From: an uncultured Mediterraneibacter sp.
Lineage (GTDB): Bacteria > Bacillota > Clostridia > Lachnospirales > Lachnospiraceae
DNA: 64,000 nt
Direction of reading: 5' to 3'
Assembly: GCA_944377745.1 (NCBI GenBank)
Contig: CALWFV010000001.1
Span: forward strand, 186,001-250,000
The notes beneath the pieces are model-generated. The model made no database searches and was not told where the DNA came from. It saw only the letters and a program-made list of their open reading frames with translations. The first letter of the stretch is position 1. Each line of letters opens with the position of its first letter. A program made the translations under genes and the position numbers. Positions 24,691 through 32,729 of this stretch are shown one piece after another.

Positions 24691-25744
24691 GGTCGATTTT
24701 CCTGTCCTTAAAATAGTATTCTCTGTCATGCTCTCCGATCTCCCGGAGCACCCGGCAGGGATTTCCCACCGCCACCACATTTGCCGGAATATCCTTGGTC
24801 ACAACGCTTCCTGCGCCGATGACCGTATTGTCCCCGATGGTCACACCCGGCATGATCAAAGCTCCGGCGCCAATCCAGCAGTTTCTTCCGATATGGACAG
24901 ACATGTTATACTGGTACAGCTTTTCTCTGAGTTCCGGCAGGATCGGATGCCCTGCCGTCGCCACCGTGACATTTGGTCCGAACATAGTATAATCCCCGAC
25001 ATAAATATGGGTATCGTCCACCAGCGTCAGATTAAAGTTTGCATAGACATTTTTCCCGAAATGTACATATGCTCCGCCCATATTCGCATGGAGCGGGGGC
25101 TCAATATAACAGCCCTCCCCAATCTCAGCGAACATTTCCTTTAGCATTTCTGTTCTCTTTTCCCCTTCTGTGGGACGGGTCATGTTATAGTCATAAAGTC
25201 TGTCGAGACGCTTTGTCTGAACCTCTACGATCTCATCGTCGCCCGGGAGATAGAGTTCTCCTGTGTGAAGTTTTTCTTTCATTGTGCTTATAGTCTTTTC
25301 CTCCTTATACGGGATATTCCCGTTTATAAATGTTTCCTGTGATTCTCCCTCAAGATTTTTAATCCGTTCAGCAAGATTTCTGACTTTCTCTTCGATTTCC
25401 TCCGCCACAGAGACAAACTCCTGATCCGATTTCCCCGACGGGTCATCCAGTCCCCAGTCCTCTCTGTATCTGCACGGCAGGGATGGGCACTGCACATTGC
25501 AGCCCATGGTGATCACAACGTCAATCTCCGGCAGCTCATCGATAAGCTTGGGATACTGATCTTTCTCCATATCAATGCCATACAACTCCTTTATAATACG
25601 GACTGCATCCTGATTGATCTGCGGCTTTGTCATCGTTCCCGCCGAGTAACTTTCAAATACTTCGGCGGCATATTTTCTGCCGAGTGCTTCCGCCATCTGG
25701 CTGCGGCAGGAATTATGTACACAGATAAACGCAACTTTCAGCAT
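24677..25744 (-). CDS. Fusion: arsenate reductase (LMW-PTPase type) + maltose O-acetyltransferase
   Basis: 355 residues joining two unrelated enzymes. Residues 1-135 are a thioredoxin-coupled ArsC/low-molecular-weight phosphatase: the loop CVHNSCR (C8 to R14) and a cysteine-rich MGCNVQCPSLPC, fitting the three-cysteine relay that reduces arsenate. Residues 155-355 are a maltose/galactoside O-acetyltransferase of the left-handed beta-helix type, with MKEKLHTGELY, the active-site histidine in ATAGHPI and hexapeptide repeats. The frame is continuous. A strong AAGGAGG (25300-25306) sits 8 nt before an ATA codon (25289-25291) at the junction, and 17 nt before the ATG at 25280-25282, so the second part may still be made alone. 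Confidence 0.88.
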   Translation of the reverse strand: MLKVAFICVHNSCRSQMAEALGRKYAAEVFESYSAGTMTKPQINQDAVRIIKELYGIDMEKDQYPKLIDELPEIDVVITMGCNVQCPSLPCRYREDWGLDDPSGKSDQEFVSVAEEIEEKVRNLAERIKNLEGESQETFINGNIPYKEEKTISTMKEKLHTGELYLPGDDEIVEVQTKRLDRLYDYNMTRPTEGEKRTEMLKEMFAEIGEGCYIEPPLHANMGGAYVHFGKNVYANFNLTLVDDTHIYVGDYTMFGPNVTVATAGHPILPELREKLYQYNMSVHIGRNCWIGAGALIMPGVTIGDNTVIGAGSVVTKDIPANVVAVGNPCRVLREIGEHDREYYFKDRKIDHDII

Positions 25745-25779
25745 TTTTATATCCTCTTTAAATTTGAAATTCTCCTCCT

Positions 25780-25808
25780 ATCTTACCTCAATCCTGATAC
25801 TGGTTCAA
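25780..25808 (-). promoter_or_regulatory. Promoter of the ArsC-acetyltransferase / threonine aldolase operon
   Basis: TTGAAC (25803-25808) and TAAGAT (25780-25785) on the minus strand, 17 bp apart, 36 bp before the ATG. Confidence 0.65.
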
Positions 25809-25860
25809 CTGAAATCTCGTCCGATACAACCGATTTGTTTCCACCAGGAATGATTTCACT

Positions 25861-25890
25861 GATACCTCCTTTTCTACACCGTAAGGTATC
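25861..25890. promoter_or_regulatory. Inverted repeat upstream of the flavoenzyme gene
   Basis: GATACCT (25861-25867) and AGGTATC (25884-25890) form a perfect 7-bp inverted repeat with a 16-bp gap. It could be a regulator site for the flavoenzyme gene. It has no U-tract. No clear -35/-10 pair was found in this leader. Confidence 0.4.
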
Positions 25891-25900
25891 ATATTTATAA

Positions 25901-25937
25901 AAAGGGGACTGTCCCCTTTGCAAAAGGGTCAGGCCCC
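25901..25937. repeat. GGGGACTGTCCCC palindrome, likely a dispersed repeat
   Basis: AAAGGGGAC (25901-25909) and GTCCCCTTT (25911-25919) form a perfect 9-bp palindrome around one base, followed by GCAAAAGGGTCAGGCCCC. It ends 24 bp before the flavoenzyme ATG, in its leader. The look is that of a small repeat of the kind linked to REP-associated transposases; no transposase is nearby. Confidence 0.5.
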
Positions 25938-25961
25938 AATGAAACGCAGAAAGGAGACACT

Positions 25962-27953
25962 ATGAAGTACAAGAAACTATTTTCCCCTGTCAAAGTGGGA
26001 AGCATCACTCTGAAAAACCGCTTTGCGATGGCCCCGATGGGACCTCTCGGTCTTGCCGATGCCAACGGCGGCTGGAACCAGCGCGGGATCGACTACTACG
26101 TGGAACGTGCCAAAGGAGGGACCGGACTGATCATCACCGGCGTTACCTTCTTCGACCAGGTGGTGGAGAAGCAGGATCCTTCCACCGTGCCGAATCCGCT
26201 GTACAAGCCGGTCAATTTCGTCAAGACAAGCCGTGAGATGACGGAGCGTGTACACGCTTACGGAAGCAAGATCTTCCTTCAGCTGAGCGGCGGTTTCGGA
26301 CGTGTCACGATCCCGACCAACGTAGGAGACATTCCGCCCATCGCCCCCTCTCCCATCCCGCACCGCTGGCTGGACAAGATCTGCCGTGAGATCAGCGTGG
26401 ACGAGATCCATGCTATCGTGCGTCAGTTCGGCGAGGCTGCCTTCCACGCAAAGAGAGCAGGATTTGACGGGGTTCAGATCCATGCCGTACATGAAGGATA
26501 CCTGATGGATCAGTTCGCCATCTCCATGTTCAACCAGAGGACAGACGAGTACGGCGGATCTCTGGAAAACCGTCTCCGTTTTGCAAGAGAAGTGGTGGAG
26601 GAGATCAAGAAACGCTGTGGTCAGGATTTCCCGGTCACACTGCGTTTCAGCGTGAAGAGCATGATCAAGGACTGGAGAGTCGGCGCTCTTCCGGGAGAAG
26701 AGTTCGAAGAAAAAGGACGTGACACCGAGGAAGGGCTGGAAGCTGCAAAACTTCTGGAATCCTACGGCTACGACGCTCTGGATACCGATGTAGGAACCTA
26801 TGACGCATGGTGGTGGAATCATCCGCCGATGTATCAGGAAAAAGGCCTGTACCGGAAATACTGCAAGATGGTAAAAGAAGTGGTAAACATCCCTGTCTTC
26901 TGCGCAGGCCGCATGGATGACCCGGACATGGCACTGGACGCGATCGAGAACGGTATCTGTGATGTGATCGACCTGGGACGTCCGCTCCTTGCCGATCCGG
27001 ACTACTGCAACAAGCTGCGCTCCGGACGTCAGGGCGAGATCCGTCCCTGCATTTCCTGTCAGGAAGGCTGCATGGGACGTGTGGCGGAATATTCTCTGAT
27101 CAACTGTGCCGTCAATCCTCAGGCTGCGAGAGAGCGCTTTACAGCGTATGAACCAATCCTCCGTCCGAAAAAAGTCCTGATCGTCGGCGGCGGAGTTGCC
27201 GGATGCGAAGCCGCCCGTGTGCTGGCGACGAGAGGCCATAAGCCGGAAGTCTTTGAGAAAGGAAGCCGCCTTGGAGGAAATCTGATCCCGGGAGGCGCTC
27301 CGGAATTCAAGGAGGACGATATCGCACTGGCGGACTGGTATACAAGAGAACTGGAACGGCTGAACGTGCCTGTCCACCTGAACACCGCACTCACGAAGGA
27401 GGACGTCCTGAAGTCCGAATTCGATACGCTGATCATCGCCACCGGTTCCACGCCGAAGGTATTCTCTCTTGGAGACGATGAGCATGTATATACCGCTTCT
27501 CAGGTCCTTCTGAAAGAGAAAGACTGCGGCAGCACGACCGTTGTCGTGGGAGGCGGACTGGTAGGCTGTGAGACCGCCCTGTGGCTGGCACAGCACGGAA
27601 AGAAAGTGACCATCGTGGAGGCTCTTGACAAGATCATGGCAGTCAACGGTCCTCTCTGCCACGCCAACAAGGACATGCTGGAAGCGCTGCTGCCGTTCAA
27701 CGGCATCGATATCCTCACCAGTGCGAAAGTGACCGGATATGCCGACGGAAACCTTACCGTTTCCACAGAGGACGGCGAGAAACAGATTCCCTGCGACAGC
27801 GTGATCCTGTCTGTGGGATATAAAGAGGAAAACTCACTGTATCAGGAGCTTGAGTTTGAAGTTCCTGAGATCTATCTCCTTGGCGACGCCAAAAAAGTGT
27901 CAAATATCATGTATGCCATCTGGGATGCATTCGAAGTCGCAAACCATATCTGA
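25962..27953 (+). CDS. Fe-S flavoenzyme of the old yellow enzyme/enoate reductase family, BaiCD/BaiH-like
   Basis: 663 residues. The N-terminal FMN TIM barrel (about 1-345) has H174, H177 and Y180 in HAVHEGYLMDQF, the likely substrate-binding and proton-donor positions. A 4Fe-4S site follows with cysteines 363, 366, 370 and 382. Then come two Rossmann parts, VGGGVAGCEAAR (FAD) and VGGGLVGCETAL (NAD(P)H). The segment FSVKSMIKDWRVGALPGEEF and DVGTYDAWWWNHPP match the BaiCD/BaiH subgroup that reduces bile acid or steroid 3-oxo-4-enes. The true substrate is not known. Codon use is strongly biased to C-ending codons, pointing to high expression. An AGAAAGGAG site precedes the ATG. A LysR gene follows. 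Confidence 0.9.
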   Translation: MKYKKLFSPVKVGSITLKNRFAMAPMGPLGLADANGGWNQRGIDYYVERAKGGTGLIITGVTFFDQVVEKQDPSTVPNPLYKPVNFVKTSREMTERVHAYGSKIFLQLSGGFGRVTIPTNVGDIPPIAPSPIPHRWLDKICREISVDEIHAIVRQFGEAAFHAKRAGFDGVQIHAVHEGYLMDQFAISMFNQRTDEYGGSLENRLRFAREVVEEIKKRCGQDFPVTLRFSVKSMIKDWRVGALPGEEFEEKGRDTEEGLEAAKLLESYGYDALDTDVGTYDAWWWNHPPMYQEKGLYRKYCKMVKEVVNIPVFCAGRMDDPDMALDAIENGICDVIDLGRPLLADPDYCNKLRSGRQGEIRPCISCQEGCMGRVAEYSLINCAVNPQAARERFTAYEPILRPKKVLIVGGGVAGCEAARVLATRGHKPEVFEKGSRLGGNLIPGGAPEFKEDDIALADWYTRELERLNVPVHLNTALTKEDVLKSEFDTLIIATGSTPKVFSLGDDEHVYTASQVLLKEKDCGSTTVVVGGGLVGCETALWLAQHGKKVTIVEALDKIMAVNGPLCHANKDMLEALLPFNGIDILTSAKVTGYADGNLTVSTEDGEKQIPCDSVILSVGYKEENSLYQELEFEVPEIYLLGDAKKVSNIMYAIWDAFEVANHI

Positions 27954-27973
27954 ACCGAAACAGGAGAATAAAC

Positions 27974-28009
27974 GAAACCGCTTCACGGGTCATTCCCGGA
28001 AACGGTTTC
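27974..28009 (+). terminator. Hairpin after the flavoenzyme gene
   Basis: Arms GAAACCG (27974-27980) and CGGTTTC (28003-28009), with an inner CGGG/CCCG stem, followed by TTCATTT. The U-tract is weak, so read-through to the LysR gene is possible. Confidence 0.5.
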
Positions 28010-28058
28010 TTCATTTGAGGCAAGCCAGAATCCTGATATTCCTGCCTTTTCATAAGAT

Positions 28059-28085
28059 CACTGTTTTTTTCTCGTGGAAACAGTG
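28059..28085. promoter_or_regulatory. Operator-like inverted repeat before the LysR gene
   Basis: CACTGTTT (28059-28066) and AAACAGTG (28078-28085) form a perfect 8-bp inverted repeat with an 11-bp gap, the spacing usual for LysR-type sites. A TAAGAT -10-like box follows at 28087-28092. It may be an autoregulatory site. The -35 region is only a T run. Confidence 0.5.
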
Positions 28086-28124
28086 TTAAGATAAGACTGA
28101 TCAAAATGGAAGGGAGAAAATGAA

Positions 28125-28997
28125 ATGGATATAAAGCATCTTGAATACTTCCGCATCGTCTGCGAAGAGAAAAGCATACATGCCGCCGCAAGGAAACTCT
28201 TTATTTCTCCCCAGGGTCTGGGGCGCATCATCCAGAACATGGAAAACGAATTTGGCACTTCCTTTTTCACCCGGACCAAAAACGGCGTTTTTCCCACCGA
28301 GGAAGGCACCCTTTTCTATGAGCAGTGTGTCCGGACATCACAGGAGCTTGACATTCTCCGCTCCCGGATCCGGCAGATGGAAGAAAAGGGCCATTCTATC
28401 CGGATCGGCTTCGCCACCGGCACCCTGCAGCTCTTCCCTCTGGAGGTCCTGTTCCGTTTCACAGAAGAAAATCCGAAGATCCAGGTGAACTGGTGTGAAT
28501 ACCACAATCCGGAGCTGCTCAAAAAGATCCTCTCGTCTGAGGTAGATTACGGATTCATCGTCGGGAAGGCGCCCCGGGACAGACTGATCCAGCATCTGCG
28601 CTGTGTCTGTCCTGTCGTCCTCCTTGTGTACAAAGGACATCCTCTGTATAACGAAGAGATCATCTCCCTTGACATGCTGAAGGAGGAAAACCTGATCCTT
28701 ATGAACGAAATGTTTCAGATCTACCACGATTTCCTGCGCGCATGCCGTCTCCACGGATTTGAGCCTCGGGTCATCGCCAAGACTATGGACGGCGCCACCC
28801 TCTACCGGCTCTGTACCGCCGGGCTCGGGGTCGCGGTCAGCCCCCGTTTTCCAGATCAGAATCTGCCGAATATCAGGGCAATCCCTCTGGTCGGAGATTA
28901 CAACTGGGAGATCTACGGGACATGGCTTAAGGAACAGGAGAACAATGAGAGCATCCGCCTTCTGGATCTTTTCCTTGAGAAGGAACTCTCCGTATGA
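28125..28997 (+). CDS. LysR-family transcriptional regulator
   Basis: 290 residues. The winged helix-turn-helix is at the N terminus (MDIKHLEYFRIVCEEKSIHAAARKLF...), with the usual long linker helix, and the C-terminal part is a periplasmic-binding-like ligand domain starting IRIGFATGTLQ. The ATG at 28125 follows GGGAG. It is encoded right after the BaiCD-like reductase in the same direction, so regulation of that gene by a small aromatic or steroid-like ligand is plausible but not shown. Its last 71 bp overlap the 3' end of the convergent permease gene. Confidence 0.93.
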   Translation: MDIKHLEYFRIVCEEKSIHAAARKLFISPQGLGRIIQNMENEFGTSFFTRTKNGVFPTEEGTLFYEQCVRTSQELDILRSRIRQMEEKGHSIRIGFATGTLQLFPLEVLFRFTEENPKIQVNWCEYHNPELLKKILSSEVDYGFIVGKAPRDRLIQHLRCVCPVVLLVYKGHPLYNEEIISLDMLKEENLILMNEMFQIYHDFLRACRLHGFEPRVIAKTMDGATLYRLCTAGLGVAVSPRFPDQNLPNIRAIPLVGDYNWEIYGTWLKEQENNESIRLLDLFLEKELSV

Positions 28998-31893
28998 TCT
29001 CCGGAACCATCAGGCAGATCCCCGTCAGCCCTGCCAGCAGGAGCAGCGTCCAGACATAGGGATACTGATACTGAAAATAAGAGAGCCGCTCTTCCATGTA
29101 CCTCCGGATCAGGTGCAGGATCCCGCTTCCTGCCGTCAGCATGAGCACCGCTGTGATCAGGCAGCAGCATCCGCCCTCCGCCAGGAACATCGCCCGTTTC
29201 TGCTTCCCGGTCATCCCGATGCTCTCCATTATCTTCAGTTCCCTCCTGCGGGACAGGATCCCCGTGATCATGACATTGAGATAATTGGTAAATCCGGCGA
29301 CAAGAAGCATCACACTGATGCTCCCCAGGATCAGCCGGTTTCCTCTTATCTGAGCCGCAGCCTCCGCCATCAGATCCGACCTGCTGATACAGAAGATCCC
29401 TGCCTCGCCGGTATCCACGTCAAATCCGGTCCCTGTCATGCCGGCACGTCTTTCGTTCTCTCTGGAAACGATCTCCGCGATCTGGCTTTTAATCCGTGGT
29501 TCTTTCTCCTGCTCCACATTCAGTTCCATATAGAGTGTCTTCTTCTCTGTGGGAAATTTCTCAAATCCTTTTTCACTGATCAGAAAATACAGGTTCGCCT
29601 CCGAACCATGCCATGTCTGCCGTATCTTCGGGAAGCCTTCTCCCCGGTTGTCCAGATAGCCGCTGAGCTGGAATATCTCTGAACTTTCTCCCTTATAGTC
29701 CTTCTCATAACCGCCCTCCTCCCGGATCGTCCGGTTCCGCTCCAGTGCTTCTTCTCTTGAACACAGGGCAGTAAAATATACCGGTTCTCCTACACTTTCT
29801 TCCGCCATCTTTTCCTGTTCCCGTGAGAGCCTGTGGTCATGCAGGATCAGCACCCCGGTCCCGTTTTCCAGCGAATCCATATCCACCGGAAGGCTGTTTT
29901 TCTCCACATAGCTTTTCAGCTCCCGGATCTCCTGATCCGACAGGATCTGGATCACATCCACGTCCGAGTTTTCCACCCACTCCGTATTATCGGAATAGGA
30001 ATATCCGACGCTCCCTTTCTCCGGCTCTTCCTCTGTTATCAGGATATCGGGATCTGTCACCACAGGGCGTATCCCTTTTCTGGAAAGGGTGGCAGTCATA
30101 TAAGCTCCCTCCATGATATAAGATCTGTCTCTTTCCACCCCGTCAAGTCCGAGGAGCTGTTCTCTCACCTCACGGGAAATAGGGGAAAATTCATCGTAAT
30201 CATTGTCATACAGTAGGAAAATGTTATCTCCTTCCGTAAGCATTGGATCCTCCCCCACGTCACGGGACTGATACTCCTTTCCGTATCCCGATTCCTGCCC
30301 CGGGTTCCCGAACTGACCGGCAATCAGAAAATCAGGGTGCTGTTCGATCACATGAGCATAATCGCTGCCGTCCGTGATCACCACCGCCCCGAGAAACGCT
30401 TCCGCTCCCAGGAACAGGGAAAGTACCGTGAGAACAAATCTTCCTCTGTATCGCGTCAGGTTCTGCCATGCCATGAACAGGATCTCCCCGCCGGGACTCC
30501 GGCGACTGTATTTCCTGCTTCGGGTCCTTTTCTCTCTTCCCTTTTTCTTGCTGCTCCTTCCTCTCCGCTGCTTTTTCTCCAGCCCGGTATAGTGTATCGT
30601 CTCCGCACAGGACTCCCGCGCCGCCTTTCGGATCACGCCCGAGGAGGATATAAAAAGCAGAATCACCGCGAAAAGAACAGACATTGCCAGGGTCCCCGGG
30701 CGGAAGATCTGAAGTCCTTCTGATCCGCCGTACCGGTTCAGGTACTGATCCCCCAGGATCCTCGGGAGAAGGAACATCAGAGCCCCTGCGGACAGGACTG
30801 CTCCGCCGATCACTCCCGGGAGTAGCACACGGAAAAGCTGTCCGTAATAGATCCTGCGTATCTGTTTCTCTGTTGTCCCGATCACATTGAGAAGCCCCAT
30901 CTGACGGACATCCCCCATCATGGAGATCTGCATCACGTTATGGATCAGGAAGAACATCCCGCTCAGAATCACAAGTGCTCCGAACGCCGCCATCCCGTAG
31001 CCTCCTGTCATCTCATTGACCGCCTCGTAGGCATAGGTGTCAGATACGGTGATCTTCTGGGCGGAATCTTTCATGGGTACGTCCTCATACAGCTTCTCTT
31101 CCGCCTCACGCCAGTCCATCCCGTCAGACTGCCGGAAGAGGATATTCGATTCTATATCCGGATCATATCCCCAGTTCTCCAGCTTTTCCTGAGAGATATA
31201 ACCCGGAGAAGCTTCTTCTGTGTCTTCCGAATGATCCGTAAACCAGCCGCTGAGCCGGAAAGTCTCTGTCTCGGTTCGAAACAGTCCGATGAAAACTTTC
31301 AGACTGATCTGCATTCCCTGTTCGGGTCTCTCAATCCCCAGCGCATTCAAAGCCCGGAGCGAAAGCATGATCTCCTGCTCCTGTTCCGGATAAGCCCCCC
31401 GGATCTCCGTATAGGCCGGGGACGCCATCTCCTCCCATGCGTCCCGGTCCATCCACTTGACAACGCACAGAGTCCCGGGCTCATCTGCCGCTTCCGCCGC
31501 TCCTGACTTTTCTGTCTCTGGATTTTCGGTCTCTGCCTTCGCCGTTTCTGACTGTTCTCCCGCTGTCTGCGCATCTGCCTCCCGGGCTTCTCCCACCGTC
31601 ACACTTCTTCCCGCTTCACTGATATATCCCAGGGACCGCACTGCCGCATACTGAGAACTGTCAGCGCCCTGGATCACTCCCGACGCCGCAGTCCCTGCCT
31701 GTCGGACAGCCCGCAGTTCTTCCGCACGGATCCTGCCGTAAGAGATTCCGAACACCATGGTCAGCGTCACAATGCTCAGAATCACCGCTCCCAGAAGGAT
31801 CCGGTTCCTGCCCCGGTTGCATTGGGCATACTTTCCCGACAGCATCCGGATCACAGAACCATTGTCATTCGGAGTAAACTTTCTGTCTCTCAT
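28927..31893 (-). CDS. FtsX-like ABC transporter permease (large)
   Basis: 988 residues. After one N-terminal transmembrane helix (about 30-55) and a large outside domain come three helices, including MFFLIHNVMQISMMGDVRQMG with the FtsX core GLLNVIGTTEKQI. A second similar half follows, ending with three more helices. The outer region near 95-130 holds an acidic, low-complexity stretch. This is the MacB/FtsX-type exporter family for peptides or lipids; its partner ATPase is the next gene. The ATG at 31891-31893 follows AAAGGAG and overlaps that gene's stop (ATGA). The last 71 bp overlap the LysR gene on the other strand. Confidence 0.92.
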   Translation of the reverse strand: MRDRKFTPNDNGSVIRMLSGKYAQCNRGRNRILLGAVILSIVTLTMVFGISYGRIRAEELRAVRQAGTAASGVIQGADSSQYAAVRSLGYISEAGRSVTVGEAREADAQTAGEQSETAKAETENPETEKSGAAEAADEPGTLCVVKWMDRDAWEEMASPAYTEIRGAYPEQEQEIMLSLRALNALGIERPEQGMQISLKVFIGLFRTETETFRLSGWFTDHSEDTEEASPGYISQEKLENWGYDPDIESNILFRQSDGMDWREAEEKLYEDVPMKDSAQKITVSDTYAYEAVNEMTGGYGMAAFGALVILSGMFFLIHNVMQISMMGDVRQMGLLNVIGTTEKQIRRIYYGQLFRVLLPGVIGGAVLSAGALMFLLPRILGDQYLNRYGGSEGLQIFRPGTLAMSVLFAVILLFISSSGVIRKAARESCAETIHYTGLEKKQRRGRSSKKKGREKRTRSRKYSRRSPGGEILFMAWQNLTRYRGRFVLTVLSLFLGAEAFLGAVVITDGSDYAHVIEQHPDFLIAGQFGNPGQESGYGKEYQSRDVGEDPMLTEGDNIFLLYDNDYDEFSPISREVREQLLGLDGVERDRSYIMEGAYMTATLSRKGIRPVVTDPDILITEEEPEKGSVGYSYSDNTEWVENSDVDVIQILSDQEIRELKSYVEKNSLPVDMDSLENGTGVLILHDHRLSREQEKMAEESVGEPVYFTALCSREEALERNRTIREEGGYEKDYKGESSEIFQLSGYLDNRGEGFPKIRQTWHGSEANLYFLISEKGFEKFPTEKKTLYMELNVEQEKEPRIKSQIAEIVSRENERRAGMTGTGFDVDTGEAGIFCISRSDLMAEAAAQIRGNRLILGSISVMLLVAGFTNYLNVMITGILSRRRELKIMESIGMTGKQKRAMFLAEGGCCCLITAVLMLTAGSGILHLIRRYMEERLSYFQYQYPYVWTLLLLAGLTGICLMVPEIIRRVPSQGKDPEGGCSHCSPVP

Positions 31894-32570
31894 AAAGTCT
31901 GCTCCTTTCCGCTGATCCGGCCGTCCTCCAGACGGATAATCCGATCCGTCATCTGTGCCACTTCCTCCTGATGGGTCACCACCAGCACCGTCTGGTGAAA
32001 TCTCTGTGCACAGGACTTGAGAAGCCCTGTCACCTCCATACTGGTGGCTGAATCGAGATTCCCTGTAGGCTCGTCGCACAAGAGGATGGCAGGCTTTGCC
32101 AGAAGAGCCCGGGCGATCGCCACTCTCTGCTGCTGTCCTCCTGACAGAGTCTCCGGCAGACGATCCAGCTTGTCATCCAGACCAAGGAGTGAAACGACCT
32201 CCTCCAGAAATTCCCCGTCGATCTCCGCTCCGTCCAGGCGGAGGGGCAGCACGATATTCTCATACACACTGAGCACCGGGACAAGGTTATACTGCTGAAA
32301 TACGAAACCGATATTCCTCCGACGGAAGATCGTCCGCTCCTCTTTGACCATGTCTTTCAGGCTGTTTCCCCTGATCCAGACTCCGCCGGAAGTTGGGACA
32401 TCCAGCCCTCCCAGAAGATTGAGGAGGGTGGTCTTCCCGCTTCCCGAGGTCCCTATGATCGCCAGGAACTCCCCATCCTCTGCGGACAGGGATACCCCGT
32501 CCAGGGCGTGTACCTCATAGGTATGCGTAACATAATATTTCTTCAGGTTTACTGCATTTATCATTTGCAT
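31890..32570 (-). CDS. ABC transporter ATP-binding protein (LolD/MacB-like)
   Basis: 226 residues with Walker A GTSGSGKTT, signature LSGGQQQR, Walker B ILLCDEPTGNLDS and the H-loop VVTHQEEV. Such ATPases work with FtsX-type permeases. The ATG at 32568-32570 follows AGGAGG; an ATG at 32564 is the alternative. The gene is the first of the pair and is probably driven by the promoter region at 32666-32701. The adjacent two-component system is likely its regulator, as in BceRS-BceAB-type antimicrobial peptide or envelope-stress modules. Confidence 0.95.
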   Translation of the reverse strand: MQMINAVNLKKYYVTHTYEVHALDGVSLSAEDGEFLAIIGTSGSGKTTLLNLLGGLDVPTSGGVWIRGNSLKDMVKEERTIFRRRNIGFVFQQYNLVPVLSVYENIVLPLRLDGAEIDGEFLEEVVSLLGLDDKLDRLPETLSGGQQQRVAIARALLAKPAILLCDEPTGNLDSATSMEVTGLLKSCAQRFHQTVLVVTHQEEVAQMTDRIIRLEDGRISGKEQTL

Positions 32571-32619
32571 AATGACTGCCTCCTGTTCTGAGCTGCAGCT
32601 GACACAACTGCTGTCCTGC

Positions 32620-32651
32620 AAAGGAAAAAGCGGATGCTTATGATCCGCTTT
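32620..32651 (-). terminator. Hairpin with U-tract between the kinase gene and the ABC genes
   Basis: AAGCGGAT (32628-32635) and ATCCGCTT (32643-32650) form an 8-bp stem with a 7-nt loop. On the minus strand it is followed by a run TTTTTCCTTT. It could end the kinase transcript, or act as an attenuator in the leader of the ABC genes if the promoter at 32666-32671 is real. Confidence 0.65.
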
Positions 32652-32665
32652 GCTGCTATGCGTTC

Positions 32666-32701
32666 AGTATACAGGACAGTTCTGACAATCTTCTGACAAT
32701 C
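32666..32701 (-). promoter_or_regulatory. Promoter region of the ABC genes with tandem 11-bp direct repeats
   Basis: On the plus strand TTCTGACAATC occurs twice in direct tandem (32680-32690 and 32691-32701). A TATACT -10-like box (32666-32671, minus strand) follows 8 bp downstream of the repeats. Tandem sites of 11 bp fit OmpR-family response regulators, which bind as head-to-tail dimers. There is no good -35 at 17 bp, as in activator-dependent promoters. Confidence 0.55.
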
Positions 32702-32729
32702 CTGTATCTTTTTTCACATCGCCATATTA

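Noticed and set aside
25977-27662. 561-codon open frame opposite the flavoenzyme
   Set aside because: It mirrors the strongly biased codons of the real gene, has no ribosome binding site or known motifs, and matches no family.
25962-27953. Bilirubin reductase (BilR)
   Set aside because: As I recall the family, BilR has an HGDR-type motif at the active site; this protein has HEGY, and no BilS-like flavodoxin gene is adjacent. Domain order fits BaiCD/BaiH better.
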